Shown: piece by piece, positions 44,950 through 56,094 of the stretch
How positions within the stretch are numbered: the first letter of the stretch is position 1
Layout of the letters: every line of letters starts with the position of its first letter
Assembly: GCA_948567375.1 (NCBI GenBank)
Contig: OX419762.1
Span: forward strand, 14,328,001 to 14,392,000
Length of the DNA: 64,000 nt
Source: Lunularia cruciata
Lineage: Eukaryota; Streptophyta; Marchantiopsida; Lunulariales; Lunulariaceae
Reading direction: 5' to 3'
Made by a program: the position numbers and the translations under genes
Notes under the pieces: model-generated
What the model was told of the DNA's origin: nothing
Seen by the model: the letters and a program-made list of their open reading frames with translations, nothing else
Database searches by the model: none

Positions 44950-46916
44950 AATCTGGCCGTGGAGTAAGAGAGGATTCTAGCTCACTTCCTGAAGAAGCAT
45001 GCAAAGACCGAGTATCTCCTCAAACACGGACTGAATGGAGCCACTGATGTCGCTAGCTGTGGAAAGCCATTCCTGTATTTGACTACGAGTACATAGAACC
45101 TAATTCGTTTTATCAACCACGATGGGGATACTTCTGTCCTTTTTGTCGATCCTGTTGCGGAGGTGACGCTCAGGTGCGATTGATCTTTTCTTGTGTGAGA
45201 ACTTGGACGGCAGCCCGCAGTGGTGTGAACCGCATGCGCATACAATTTTCATCTTTCTGAGTCAAAACGTTTGTGTAAATTCTGTAAGTACTGTCACAGC
45301 AGATCAATCGAACGCTGTACGATTTGTTCGTGAGAATGGCGTACAGTGATATCACAAAGGTTTCTCTCTCCCTCATCTCTATGATGCTATCCATAGCTTG
45401 GGAACTACGAGTGGTGTTGCCAAGGAGTGCCCAATCACTGAGGAGAAGTTAAAGCTCAGAGGAATTATCTTCAACAAATTGACGAAAGCAGCTTTGGGCA
45501 GGTATCTCCTGTCTCTATGCCTCATCCTTATCGCTTGGCTACAGCTGAACTCAATGCAGAGTTTTCGGAACGTTCAACTAAAGTTACGGTCAGGTACTTC
45601 TATGTAGTGATGCATAACTTAAATACGCATCGGCGGAGGTAGACCGTAAGTGCTTTTGCGAATTTGGACATAAATTTGATTGTTTTAGTTTAACTTGCGT
45701 ATGGTGCAGAGACTTTCCAGGCTTAAGTGACTGGGGAAGGTGACGCTTCTACTTAACAGCTGGTGGCATCCACAAAGCTCATGGCATGACCGCCCGTGCT
45801 GCCGCCAGTTTCACAGAAAGCGCTGGATTCAGAGAAGGGATCTCGACCTTGCGCACATCCTCACAATGCCAGACGAAGCATTCTTAGAAAATAGTGATCT
45901 TCACGAAGTTCTGTATACCGACCTACTATGTACTTTGCTGCAACGCAAGGAGGTGCTCCCGCTTTGAGTAATTTATGCTTTTACGCTGACACTGGCAATA
46001 CGCTCCTTGAAAGACTGCAGGCCAGAGCTCTGTGACGATACTAGAAATGGCAAATTCATTTAAGTCAGAGTGAAGAACGAGCGAACTAGGCAGGCCGTTC
46101 TGCCTCTTTTGCGAGCTGATGCAGGAGTTGCAGACTCTCTGAGTTCTGAATTTTCGAAGAAAGTTGGGAGGGTATAATGAGAAGAATATGGCCCAATCTG
46201 AAGTGTATTCATACGTCACAACCTGCTCGATGGAGCTTTACATCCCAAGTCTCGTCTACTGGAGCGGCAACGTGCCCATCATCTGTAGTCAAATGTACTC
46301 TTGCAGTGAAAGGTTTTTTGGTGTCAACTGCACACCTGATTGTCCGCTAGACAGAATCACGTAAAATGTTGATGCCGATTATGGTCTACAATAAGTTTAT
46401 CCCCGTTATTCAATGCGCGGACCAAGAAGAAGGCATTCTGAACCTTACTTAGCTCGAGGTTGGAGTTGAGTACGACTAACTCGTAACTACCATATCCGGT
46501 ACAGCTCTCGTCCAATTCATCACATTTCTTTGTATTCCACAGTTCAGATCATGCAATGCTGCTTACTGAAATTTCAACTGCAAATCAAAATTGTTTATTC
46601 TGCCTTGAACTCCTACCTCAACCTACAGACTTAAAACCTGAGAGTTGTCCCATTCCTATGATCTAATTGGATCGCATCCCTGGAATACCCTCTATTGCAG
46701 GTTTGTGCCGATCTAATAGGCTCGCGAACATCCTCAAAGTTGTTGGGTTTTACAACGCGACACCTAGCTTTAAGTACATGCGACGACACAACAGTTTTGT
46801 CATCATCACACGAAAAATGCAGCGAGGAAGACCTCCATTTCGCTGTGACAAGCGCCGTCGGATTGCTCGATGATCTGGGGTTGAGACAACATGATTACAC
46901 GCTACCGAGGATTTGA
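44950..46916 (+). pseudogene. Exon-like segments of an unidentified multi-exon gene or pseudogene
   Basis: Several plus-strand stretches look like exons. About 44985-45170 reads TEYLLKHGLNGATDVASCGK then, after an in-frame TAG at 45094, NLIRFINHDGDTSVLFVD. 45295-45501 contains TLYDLFVRMAYSDITK and, one base out of frame near 45359, GFSLPHLYDAIHSLGTTSGV and ECPITEEKLKLRGIIFNKL, ending at a good donor (ggcag/gtatct). 45711-45737 continues in phase (DFPGLSDWG), with a donor ggaag/gtgacg. 45808 onwards gives FTESAGFREGISTLRTSS. 46541-46658 and 46701-46916 (VCADLIGSRTSSKLLGF; SEEDLHFAVTSAVGLLDDLG) each follow an acceptor. The stop and frameshift suggest decay, unless introns are mis-placed. I do not recognise the protein. 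Confidence 0.4.
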
Positions 46917-48929
46917 GCCAGAAAGTGGGCCACTATGCCATATTCTAGGAGTTAGTGAGAGAATCTAGCATTCCGACAGAACTACTACAGAAATGCTGTG
47001 AAGTTTTATGAGGTGTACCTGCAGGAAAAAGTGCTACATTGGGCCTATACAGTTACAAATAGCAAGATCAGGAGCCCTTCTCAAACTCACGGACTGAGCA
47101 GTTAGCAACGGTGTTTCTCTCTCTGAGTGTAAATCACCAAAGGGAATCTAGCCAAAAATCTGCCCAATTAGAGATTCTTGAGGCGGGAATCATCCACCGA
47201 CATCCACTCCAGTACTTATCTCCACTTTTAGTACTACAAACTTGGAATAATATAATAGAGATTTCAGCTCAAGCCAACTTATCGATAAACGAACGAAAGC
47301 ATCTACTAATTAGAAATTAGCATTCATATGCGATGCCATCTATCATCCTGAGATGGCAATTGTCATTGAGTCTATGATTTGAGTTCAAATGTGTGAGAAC
47401 TGTGCTAAAATATCTCAGTACATGACGTTTCCGATGTCTGATAAGTTACTGCTACGATGTGTGAGCCATAATTGCACTATAAGAAGGCTGACCTGCAACT
47501 GAATGTAAAAGTCAGCCCTTCGACCGAAAGCAGGTCCCCAACGATAGTTACAAGAGAGAACTTGACGTATACTTCTAGACAACTCTAACCAGGATCCATG
47601 AATATCTGTGGAAGTGAGACGTAACGATCTAATTATAAGACATTCTACAAGTAGATCCAACCGTGTCCCTTGTGATGAGACTTGGTCTAAGTAATCCACG
47701 TGTGTATTATCATTAATTACTAGGTTCCAGACTTCTCATACATCAATATCTAGACTTTTGAAGCTATCAGAAACTATGTTACATGTGCACTAGTCATCAA
47801 CCTACCATATTGCTTTGTGAAAACATTTTGAGCATGTCTATTTTGGAAAAGACTACGAAACCGTGATTATCATCTACCGCCGATTTGCTAGGACTCACAT
47901 GTGAAACCAAAAGTGTCTTATAAACATGACTAATTAACAAATGTACATAACCACCTAGATATAAACGAGGCATTTTAAACGCCATCACCCGCAGATTCGC
48001 TTTCTCTTGAATTCAAGAGACATGTATATTTTTTAAGTTTCACTAACTTAATGTGGTGGTGTGATTTTGGGGATAGCATCGCTAATATGAATCTTTAAAG
48101 TTCTAGTATTATAAACAAAAAGCTAAAGAAAAGATATTAACACTAATGATAACTCTTTCAAATAACACTTTTTATATAGAGCTAAGCCTTAATAAAGTTT
48201 GGTTTGCTAGTGATCCAGATATTTTAACGCGACACACAAAACTAACATTTTCACTCCGGTCAAAGTAGGCTGTAACAGTATCTTTCATTTACGGTGTCTA
48301 TAAACTTGTTGCTTCCGGTTTGAGACAGGAAGTCGTCGCTAATTCATAGTCCAAGTTCTATGACAACATAACTGTGCATAATGCTGGGGAAATTTTGCTT
48401 CAAAAGAAGGTATCTAGAAACCTAATCCTTTTCACTTGAAATCTCTCTATTAAGTTACGAGACTCCAACATTCATAATCATGATTCTTTGACACTAATCC
48501 TTCATATGTGAATATGTTCTAACAACGGCTCTTCGGTATCCATTTTAACTTGGTAGAGATTCTCCACCTAATAAAAGTTTCTTCACTTAGTCCATCTGAA
48601 TTAGATAGGAACTTCTCTGTCCACATGATCTGCCTACCGAAATTTTGTCTGCATGCAAAACTGTTATACTCTTTTGAACTTTGCAGGTGTGTTTAGCTCT
48701 TGTAAGCGATAGTTAGAGAAACAAACCGCGACTAATTTATTCTACCTTGTTCACACGTCTTCAGAATGTGAGTATCAAAAGACACTGTAAACTTGAAGAT
48801 TTTGGCCGAAGGGAATTAGACAGAGCCACTTTTGTGACCAAACAAACTGAAATCTCGGGAACTTCGTTGCAATGTGGGAATTCTGAATCAACGAAGTCTT
48901 TGAAAACGTACTATTTTTGAATTGGGACT
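46917..48929. other. Possible introns or decayed exons, no firm gene
   Basis: CpG-normal but A+T-rich DNA between exon-like blocks. The frame at 47111-47320 (SAQLEILEAGIIHRHPLQYL) may be another exon of the same gene. Nothing else is supported. Confidence 0.25.
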
Positions 48930-49319
48930 ATGTGGAGACTGATACAGAATGTAGAGTTTGTCACTGAGCTGCAAGCACGTTGTAATAGCCAGTGTCATGT
49001 TAGTTATATCGACAGTTCTTTTAACATGTGTATGATCATAAGCTTGGAGAAGCAACTTCGCTTATGCTTTTGGAATCGAATGAATTCTGCAACTTATACT
49101 GTTATGTATGAAGAAGACTATCCGGCCAATTGTCTACGAATTGTAAATTCAATGGAGTTAGAGGGAAAAACGATAGTCTATGAGAATGATCAAGTGAAGC
49201 TCTGCGGCTTGACAGAAAGTATCAACATGATTGGTGAGAATTCAGGAAGGATTCTCGTTGAACTTGATCACTTTGCACTTATTGCTTTTAGTTTCCTTAC
49301 TAAGACATGTTTTTATTGA
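48930..49319 (+). CDS. Exon-like 129-codon ORF, unidentified
   Basis: This protein-like frame starts MWRLIQNVEFVTELQARCNS and includes SATYTVMYEEDYPANCLRIV, MELEGKTIVYENDQVKLCGL and ILVELDHFALIAFSFL before TGA. Hydrophobic and acidic residues alternate as in a beta-rich domain, unlike random A+T-rich ORFs nearby. It may be a further exon of the gene remnant at 44950-46916, on the same strand. No motif allows a name. Confidence 0.35.
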   Translation: MWRLIQNVEFVTELQARCNSQCHVSYIDSSFNMCMIISLEKQLRLCFWNRMNSATYTVMYEEDYPANCLRIVNSMELEGKTIVYENDQVKLCGLTESINMIGENSGRILVELDHFALIAFSFLTKTCFY

Positions 49320-49879
49320 TCCATGTCGGCTTTCGATGTGGGAAATGATGACTCCATGAGCTGTGAGAAATACTTCACTAATTTGAATATAGGACCACGG
49401 ACTCTGCAAACAATATTATTGTAATTATATCGTACAGAATGTGGCCGAACAGTAGGTAGGGAACAGAGCAGACTAATAATTCAAACAGTTCATCATCCTC
49501 TGTGCAAGTCACAATAAGGCTGTGAAACAAGCAATAGCAGTATGCGCTAGCCAACATTAGATTCGCAGTCAACGGTGTGTCCAAATTATACTGTATCCCG
49601 TGGGTTTGAACAAGGTGAAAAAGATCGAAGTCGTTGCTCAGTCACTCGAATCTTTTAAACCATGTTCCAGCTTAAATCAATGCGTCATGAACAGAGCTAG
49701 ACAGTGTTTCAAACAGGTGGTTAGCTATAGCCCTCTATTTTGGTTTATCCAAGAACATGGAAGCTCAATTTCTTCCACAAGCAAGTGGTTGTTGATTTGA
49801 GTTGGCATTTTAGATGTCTAAAACTCAGATCAGGAGGGCGTATCCTAGAGAATGAACCTAGAAGCAAATAAGTTGCTCT

Positions 49880-50294
49880 TTCAGGTAACCTTAAAGAAGA
49901 ACAAAATCCAGAGCATGAGAAGAGCATATGAAGCGCATCAATCAGTTCATGCAAACTTTACGAGTGGAACCGAAGATGGCTCACAGCCGTCAAATTGCCA
50001 TGACAGCGATAACAATCTGTACAAAACTATCGAATCCTTATCATTAGAAATTCTGATTCTGAGAGTAAAGGATGGATAGGTTTGAAGTTCAGGTAACCTT
50101 AAAGAAGAACAAATCCAGAGCATGAGAAGAGCATATGAAGCGCATCAATCAGTTCATGCAAACTTTACGAGTGCAACCGAAGATGGCTCACAGCCGTCAA
50201 ATTGCCATTACAGCGATAAAAATCTGTGCAAAACTATCGAATCCTTAACATTAGAAATTCTGATTTTGAGAGTAAAGGATGGATAGGTTTGAGT
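49880..50294. repeat. 208-bp tandem duplication carrying an exon-like ORF
   Basis: Two copies (49880-50087 and 50088-50294) begin ttcaggtaaccttaaagaag and differ at about ten positions, including one base missing in an A run (acaaaatcc versus acaaatcc). Copy 1 keeps a frame reading KIQSMRRAYEAHQSVHANFT and NNLYKTIESLSLEILILRVK to a TAG. The single-base difference shifts the frame in copy 2. It may be a duplicated terminal exon of the gene remnant upstream. Confidence 0.88.
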
Positions 50295-53200
50295 TCAAAA
50301 CATCAGCAGATAGATTCTGAGCCGATCAGCCACAGAGTCAACAGTGTGCCGATAAATCAATTCAATGAAGGCAATGAGCTAAAGATATCTGAACAATCCT
50401 AATCCGTCAGTTGCCTCCACCTTACGGCAACCTGCCAATGATTTCCTTCTTTCTTTGCTTCGCTTGTTGATGCTTCATGCTTAATCAAGTTGAACCTCTG
50501 AACGTTATGAATCGTTGTGAACCTTTGAATCCCAGATAGAGTCAATCTCTTTCTCCATGTTCTCTTTCTTGGTTCTTTGCCAACGCGTTCCTTTCAGAAC
50601 ACGCTGGCCTCGGTAGAACATGGAAACAGTGCCAATTTTTCACCCGTTTACAATGCTCGGCATTCAATACAATCTATCTCTTCTGAATCCCTGTTTCTAG
50701 CGTCAGTCTGTTACAAATAGGTGAGATTTTTGATACTTTAGGAGCACACATCCGTAAACGAGGATAGTTGGAACTTCTTCCTTGACTAGCCAGCTCCTTG
50801 ATCACGGTTCCTCCCAGCACATATGTTTTATTATGTAACAACCTACTCCGGTACAAGGCAGGCCGTTCCCATCTCATCTTTCCTGATTGACATGAACTGC
50901 CAGACATAGCAGTTTATTTGCAGTTTTAGGATGAGAAAGCCGCGGTCTGTTTCTATCTAAGGAGGCTGCTACTCGAACAGTAGCTTTCTTAAGAAATTGT
51001 GGTAACTCAATAGAGGTTCATTATTCAATACATACCTGGAATTAGTAAGCTTTGCTATTATTTGAGAACGAGTCCTTGTGGCCTTTGCTAATCCCAATTT
51101 AGCCAAGTATAGATCTATCAAATCTAGATATGTTGTGAAAACCTTCCTGCAACCACTTAACTCAGGATCTTCCCATGTCTGTGAATGCACATGGTTCTTC
51201 GAAGCGGTTAGTACAGTAGTACTTGTTGATTCACTAGTATGCAATCCTGGGAAGTGCACAATAAGTTAGATCTGGTTTGCTATTGATTGACATCCAGATG
51301 GGGTGATACTTTTCTGTGAATCTCGCTTCACTTAGAACTTCAGATTGGAGCTATTTATCAGGTGAGATTCATGTTTGTTACAGATACTTGCATATTCAGA
51401 TACAGATCTTCTAATTTTATCGAATGTAACTGATCCTGCCCTGTATTCTTCAACGCATGTCGGAACTGGACAGAAAGCTCGTATTTTGGTCAAATAAATG
51501 GCGGTAAATATTACACATAGACAGGTAGATAAATTGATCAAAGGAATGTTTTCGATTCACTGTCATTAGAACAATCCCTAATATCATAACTCCAGAATAT
51601 TTTATGATCTTAATTCTTCTCGTATGAACGTGCATTCAAGAGTAAGGAGATAATATTCTTTGTCTAACGTCCAACAAGCAAACTTTTAATATTAGCTGTA
51701 ATGTTAACAATTCCAGACTCTACAGAAGATTTGATTCAGAAGAACAAAACACAGGAACACAAGCCTGCAGAAGAATTTACAGATAGAGAAAGAAACAGCG
51801 CTTCTCGGGGATCTAGGGGTGCCGGGATTCTCAAAGCTGTACTCTGCTTCCTCAATATAGTCGGGTTCCTACTGCTCAGTTTTGGATGATGTGTACGTTG
51901 TCTTCCTTCACAGTCTCACCTCTTGCGGGATCGTCACCACAACAGTCGGAACATCTCATTACATCTCATTCCATCCGTCGATCCCCACTGCACTACATAA
52001 CTCCACTTCATTCTTTGTCACTTCCAATGTATGAAAATTCGTTGAATACGTCCGATTTCATACTCTCTTTATCAAATTTAGAAAAGGAGGTCGTTGGTGA
52101 TCGACATATCTTGGTTGTGATTTGATGGTCTTCACTATGTGGTCCCTCTTAAGGACATCATTGCAGTTAAGCGTATCTATCTCGGACCCACAGCACCTTT
52201 AACAGCTGGGCATATTGGCATCTGTTCCAAAAGTATTACAGAACTGTTAGCGGGCATCATTGTCGATTGCCCGACCGAACTTCTTTCACATGCAAACGTT
52301 TAAACTGGCGCTTTCTCACCTCCACCTCACAACAAAAGTCGTGGAGGAAGGAGAAATGATGAGGCGAACCTTGTGAAGATACATCCAACCGCAAGAAATA
52401 TGCACGAATAGATTCTTCAAGCTCTCAATGAAACAGTAGTATCTCTTCAGTCAATAGGGGTTGGAGAAAGTTCTGATGATGGAAAAGAAGTTAATTCCGT
52501 GCATGCTCACACATACTTTAGTGGGCACCTTGAGAATTGCATTACCTTGGAGTGGTTTCCCCTTTGAATTTTTCTGATTAAGCTGTGATCTTAACGTTAA
52601 CGTTTCTCTGTCCATCAGAACCTTCATTCTAGAAAACGGATCTACTGAGTTCATTCAAGTCATAAGAGACTAACTGAGAGTAGTGCACCTACAGAGGAAG
52701 ATTAAATAACGCTAAGAAGTCGATTCCAACATTTGAGAAAGAAGGAATCATATACAGAGATATGAAGACATCTACCTAGAGTCAGATATTCTCCAGATAC
52801 TATTCAAATGATTTGCATGCCACTGACGTTAGAGCTAAAATCCTTTCTATGGCATAGTCCTGTTCACTCTAGGAATCAGAACGTATAATGACTTGTGCGC
52901 ATATTCGTGAAATTTTGTTAGCGGTACCAAGAATGATTGTGGGGGGGGTCAACTTCTCAACTGTTTGGTGATATTTGCTTTCTTGGATGGTTCCGGCAAC
53001 CCAAAGAATATTGCCAGCATAACGTACTTTGGTCACAGCGCTCCTCTATCTTCTCACGACAAAAAGGAAAACAGAAAGCTTAAACGTTATTCTTTGTTCT
53101 TCCAAATCATTCAAGGATCATTACTTTAGAGGATAATTCTACAGGATATAATTACCTACCCTGAGTTTGAGTACAACCCATGTCCAAAAGTCACACGTCT

Positions 53201-54355
53201 CGACCACATAAATATACATATATATCCTCAAAGAAGGAAGAAGTAGTAACTTGTGATTCTTATCATAGAGTCACACGCTTTCTGCATTTTATGCCCAGAA
53301 AGTACCCGCCCAAGTAGCCATACATTAGTTGGTAAAGCCATGGATTGTGGTAGAGTACTTTTGGACCATTACGTCGAAGAAATCCAACCGGGTTTTTACT
53401 CCTAGTGGGTACCTGTAATCACACCGACAGCATGATAAGCAAAGCATGAAACTTCTAATTTTTGTCATAGGATATTCAAATCAAGGACTTGGGGGTTAGG
53501 GATTATTTCTAGACTGATTAGCGTACAATTCATTTTAGATTAAGTTATTTTCGTGATGAGTGTTGGGTAATTTGGTAAGCTTTGTAAGACTAATGTCTTA
53601 AACTTAAAGAAAGATACCTTAAACTTTGAATGTCTGAACCAGATATTAATTATCTGCATACTAGTCTATGGCTCATGGAAAGCTGCATTTCATGAGATAA
53701 TTGACAGCTCTTAACTGCAATCTGCACAAGCAGTTAAAGGATGTTAAAATCCATCGACATTGTCACGCAATTTACATTATGAGTATGATCAGGATGTGAT
53801 GATGAGCAGCACTAAAGCAGTTGGGAAGCAAATGGCAAGACGAGAGGAAGAGACGGAGAGAAATAACTTTCGAAGCAAAGTTTGACGAAAAGTTGATCAT
53901 CGAAAGCAAGAGTGAAAATGCAAATGAGTGTTGCGATTAACTAGAACCTGAAGATAGGCATGAGAAAAAGGTCCTAATCCTTGAAAATCAGAATATACTT
54001 GTTCCATACTTTATCCCACTGCAAGGAGGAAGTCGTTGGGTGAAATTAAAGCTCAATGACAAGAAGTCAAAAAATCGTACGTTTCCTGCTACAGTGCACT
54101 GGAGGGCAAAGCAACGCCACTCCTTTGTCGTAAGTCAAAGGTCCTAACTTACAGGAAAGAAAAAGGACAGAACAATGTCCGAAGTTCAAAGGCAAGTCGC
54201 CCACGTTAGAAAGACAAAGGGGTGTGGCCCACGGAGTACAGTGACTCTTCACCTCCAAATGTTGTGCACAGAGCTGGGGTACTCTGATAAAGTAACCTCC
54301 TCCAAAGATAGATAGAGAAGCAAAGCCCGAGTCAAATTAGCCGCGGGCAGAGCCA
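50295..54355. other. Long stretch with no supported gene
   Basis: About 4 kb of CpG-normal, moderately A+T-rich DNA with only short ORFs (96 codons at most). Some could be exons of the 45-50 kb gene, for example 51701-51889 (EEFTDRERNSASRGSRGAGI then a hydrophobic end), but nothing links them. A G8 run lies near 52940. Confidence 0.35.
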
Positions 54356-54667
54356 GTGCCATTGCCAGATCCAGAGCAGGTTCGGCTCAGCGAACACGTC
54401 AACCACGTTTGGGTTGCTGCCGTGGTGACGATGCACCCAAGCCCGCCCACCCAGTTGGCTCTCGGCAACCCGCACTGCGTTGCAACCCGCCTCCTGATTA
54501 CTTCACCACGAGGCCAGCTGCTATTGCTTGCTAGGCCTGGCACCGGAGCCGTGGACGAGACTTCAATTTCCATCGACATACTCGAACCCCTAACTTGGGA
54601 ATACCATTTCATCGGACCTCAACCTCCGAACGTAACCCTCAACAGACTGTACCGGTGCTATTTCTGA
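54356..54667 (+). CDS. Unrecognised 103-codon ORF in a GC-rich patch
   Basis: The frame starts MPLPDPEQVRLSEHVNHVWV and contains RLLITSPRGQLLLLARPGTG. It lies in a GC-rich, CpG-rich patch and overlaps an equally open minus-strand frame (54337-54612), which weakens both. There is no known motif. It could be part of an upstream exon or promoter-associated CpG-rich DNA of the next gene. Confidence 0.2.
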   Translation: MPLPDPEQVRLSEHVNHVWVAAVVTMHPSPPTQLALGNPHCVATRLLITSPRGQLLLLARPGTGAVDETSISIDILEPLTWEYHFIGPQPPNVTLNRLYRCYF

Positions 54668-55179
54668 CGTGGCGCCAGTTTGCTCCACGATTCCTCTAAC
54701 TTGAATGTAGTTACAGGTAAAGCTGCTTACGGGAAATATTACCGGGGAAACCTGGGTCAACGTAACCATTGGGGTCCGCTCAAGTCCTTTTGAAAGATCA
54801 GGATCCGAGGGAGTCTTGTCCTGTTAGATTTCAAAGTTGTAGGTTACTGGTTTCTCTAAGACGGTCGTGGTTCGGCAAATCAGAGCCTGATCCACTACGA
54901 GTCCCTGCCAAATTGCTGGAAGTAAAGTCCGGAGGGGTGGGAAGAGCTTCGGTGGTGTGTCGTTTTAGCGATTTGCTCTCGCTGTGGTGGTAGTCTCTGT
55001 CTCTAACTGAAACGGAAGGATGGCTTCTTTATTTCTTGCTCAGCACGCATTATAGCAGTGCTTGTACATAAGTCCTGTACAACAAGTTTCCGCGTGCCAC
55101 GGGGTTTCCTCTGTTCCTCTCCACCTCTCTCGTTACGCTTCTCGCTCTCTTACAAGTGCGCGGATTATCGCTCTTCTCT

Positions 55180-55230
55180 TCGTGTGGGCTTCGGTACCTT
55201 TCCATAATAGTTTCTCTTCTTCTTCTTCTT
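55180..55230 (+). promoter_or_regulatory. Pyrimidine-rich leader upstream of the 55420 gene
   Basis: A CT-rich block (ttctcttcttcttcttcttc, about 55210) lies about 200 bp before the start codon at 55420, in CpG-rich DNA. CT-rich tracts are common in plant 5' leaders. No clear TATA box is visible, so the transcription start is unknown. Confidence 0.4.
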
Positions 55231-55419
55231 CTGTTTTTATTCTACCGTGCTCTGAAACTCGAAGTTTATCTCTTGTCTGTTCTATGTTCAATCGTCTTCT
55301 TCGGTTTGTTCTCTGTCGTTCGAGTTAGAAGCAACGAGGTGCCAATTGTTGTGATTTCGGGGTAGGCGGGGTAGGTTTGGTGCTCGATTTGGAGGGGCTT
55401 CGGACTTCACCGCAGCAGC

Positions 55420-56094
55420 ATGAGGCGAGAAGGACGAATGCACGGATCGTATATTCGAGAGAGCAAGCATTCTGCAGCGTGGCCTGGGGTGAAAGCGTCG
55501 ACGAAGCCAACGAACCACACCAAGTGTACAGGTAAATGCGGCAACAACGGAAGAGCGCGCTGCAAGTGTTGCGCCTTTGCCTTGCCAATTGACAAGTCGT
55601 TGAACAAAACCAAGGGGAATGTCAAGGCGAAAGCGTTCAACATCACAAGCAATTACAAGATGCAGGAGTGGCGCGTTTGTGACTCATCCCCTCCTTTCTC
55701 GTCGTCGAAAAGACCAATTCTGAAAGTCGAGAGACCTTTATGCGCCTGGGATCAATATGCGAATTTGGATTATCAGCAGAGTGATAGTGAGTGTGACGAG
55801 GAGTCACAAGTCGACAATGATGTAGATGATCAGGAGGATGAGGTTCCTAATTCGTGGACCTCCGAGATCGTTCTTCCCATCGAGAGTCTATTGCGTGCGC
55901 GAAAGATCCGTGAGATAGTGCCCGATAGCGTCTCTGAGAGTGTCGGAGAGGAAGAGGACGAGGAGGAGGAAGGGAGCACAAATGACAGCGATGATAGCTG
56001 GTCTGGCGTTGATTTGTCTGAGGTTGACAACGACATGAGTGATGGCGATGAGAGCTGGGCAGATGATTGGTCTCTGGTGGAAGAGGCGCTGTAA
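55420..56094 (+). CDS. 224-residue Cys-motif protein with acidic tail, function unknown
   Basis: This is an intact single-exon ORF. Residues 33-51 hold a cysteine cluster (HTKCTGKCGNNGRARCKCC; C36, C40, C48, C50, C51) that could bind a metal. It is followed by a basic NKTKGNVKAKAFN (62-74) and an aromatic EWRV (83-86). From about 120 the protein is strongly acidic and Ser-rich, with a run of E/D at 177-184 and repeated W-containing acidic motifs (DDSWSGVDLS, DESWADDWSLVEEAL) at the end. The order of HTKC-type cluster, K-rich block and W resembles an uncharacterised land-plant family as I remember it; the acidic W motifs look like protein-interaction or activation segments. The start is the first Met after a CpG-rich leader. 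High CpG content and an undamaged frame suggest a living gene. Confidence 0.75.
   Translation: MRREGRMHGSYIRESKHSAAWPGVKASTKPTNHTKCTGKCGNNGRARCKCCAFALPIDKSLNKTKGNVKAKAFNITSNYKMQEWRVCDSSPPFSSSKRPILKVERPLCAWDQYANLDYQQSDSECDEESQVDNDVDDQEDEVPNSWTSEIVLPIESLLRARKIREIVPDSVSESVGEEEDEEEEGSTNDSDDSWSGVDLSEVDNDMSDGDESWADDWSLVEEAL

Noticed and set aside
45091-45135. RFINH text resembling the SET-domain NH motif
   Set aside because: No other SET block (GxG, Y, GEExxxDY) is found before or after it, and the frame has a stop just upstream.
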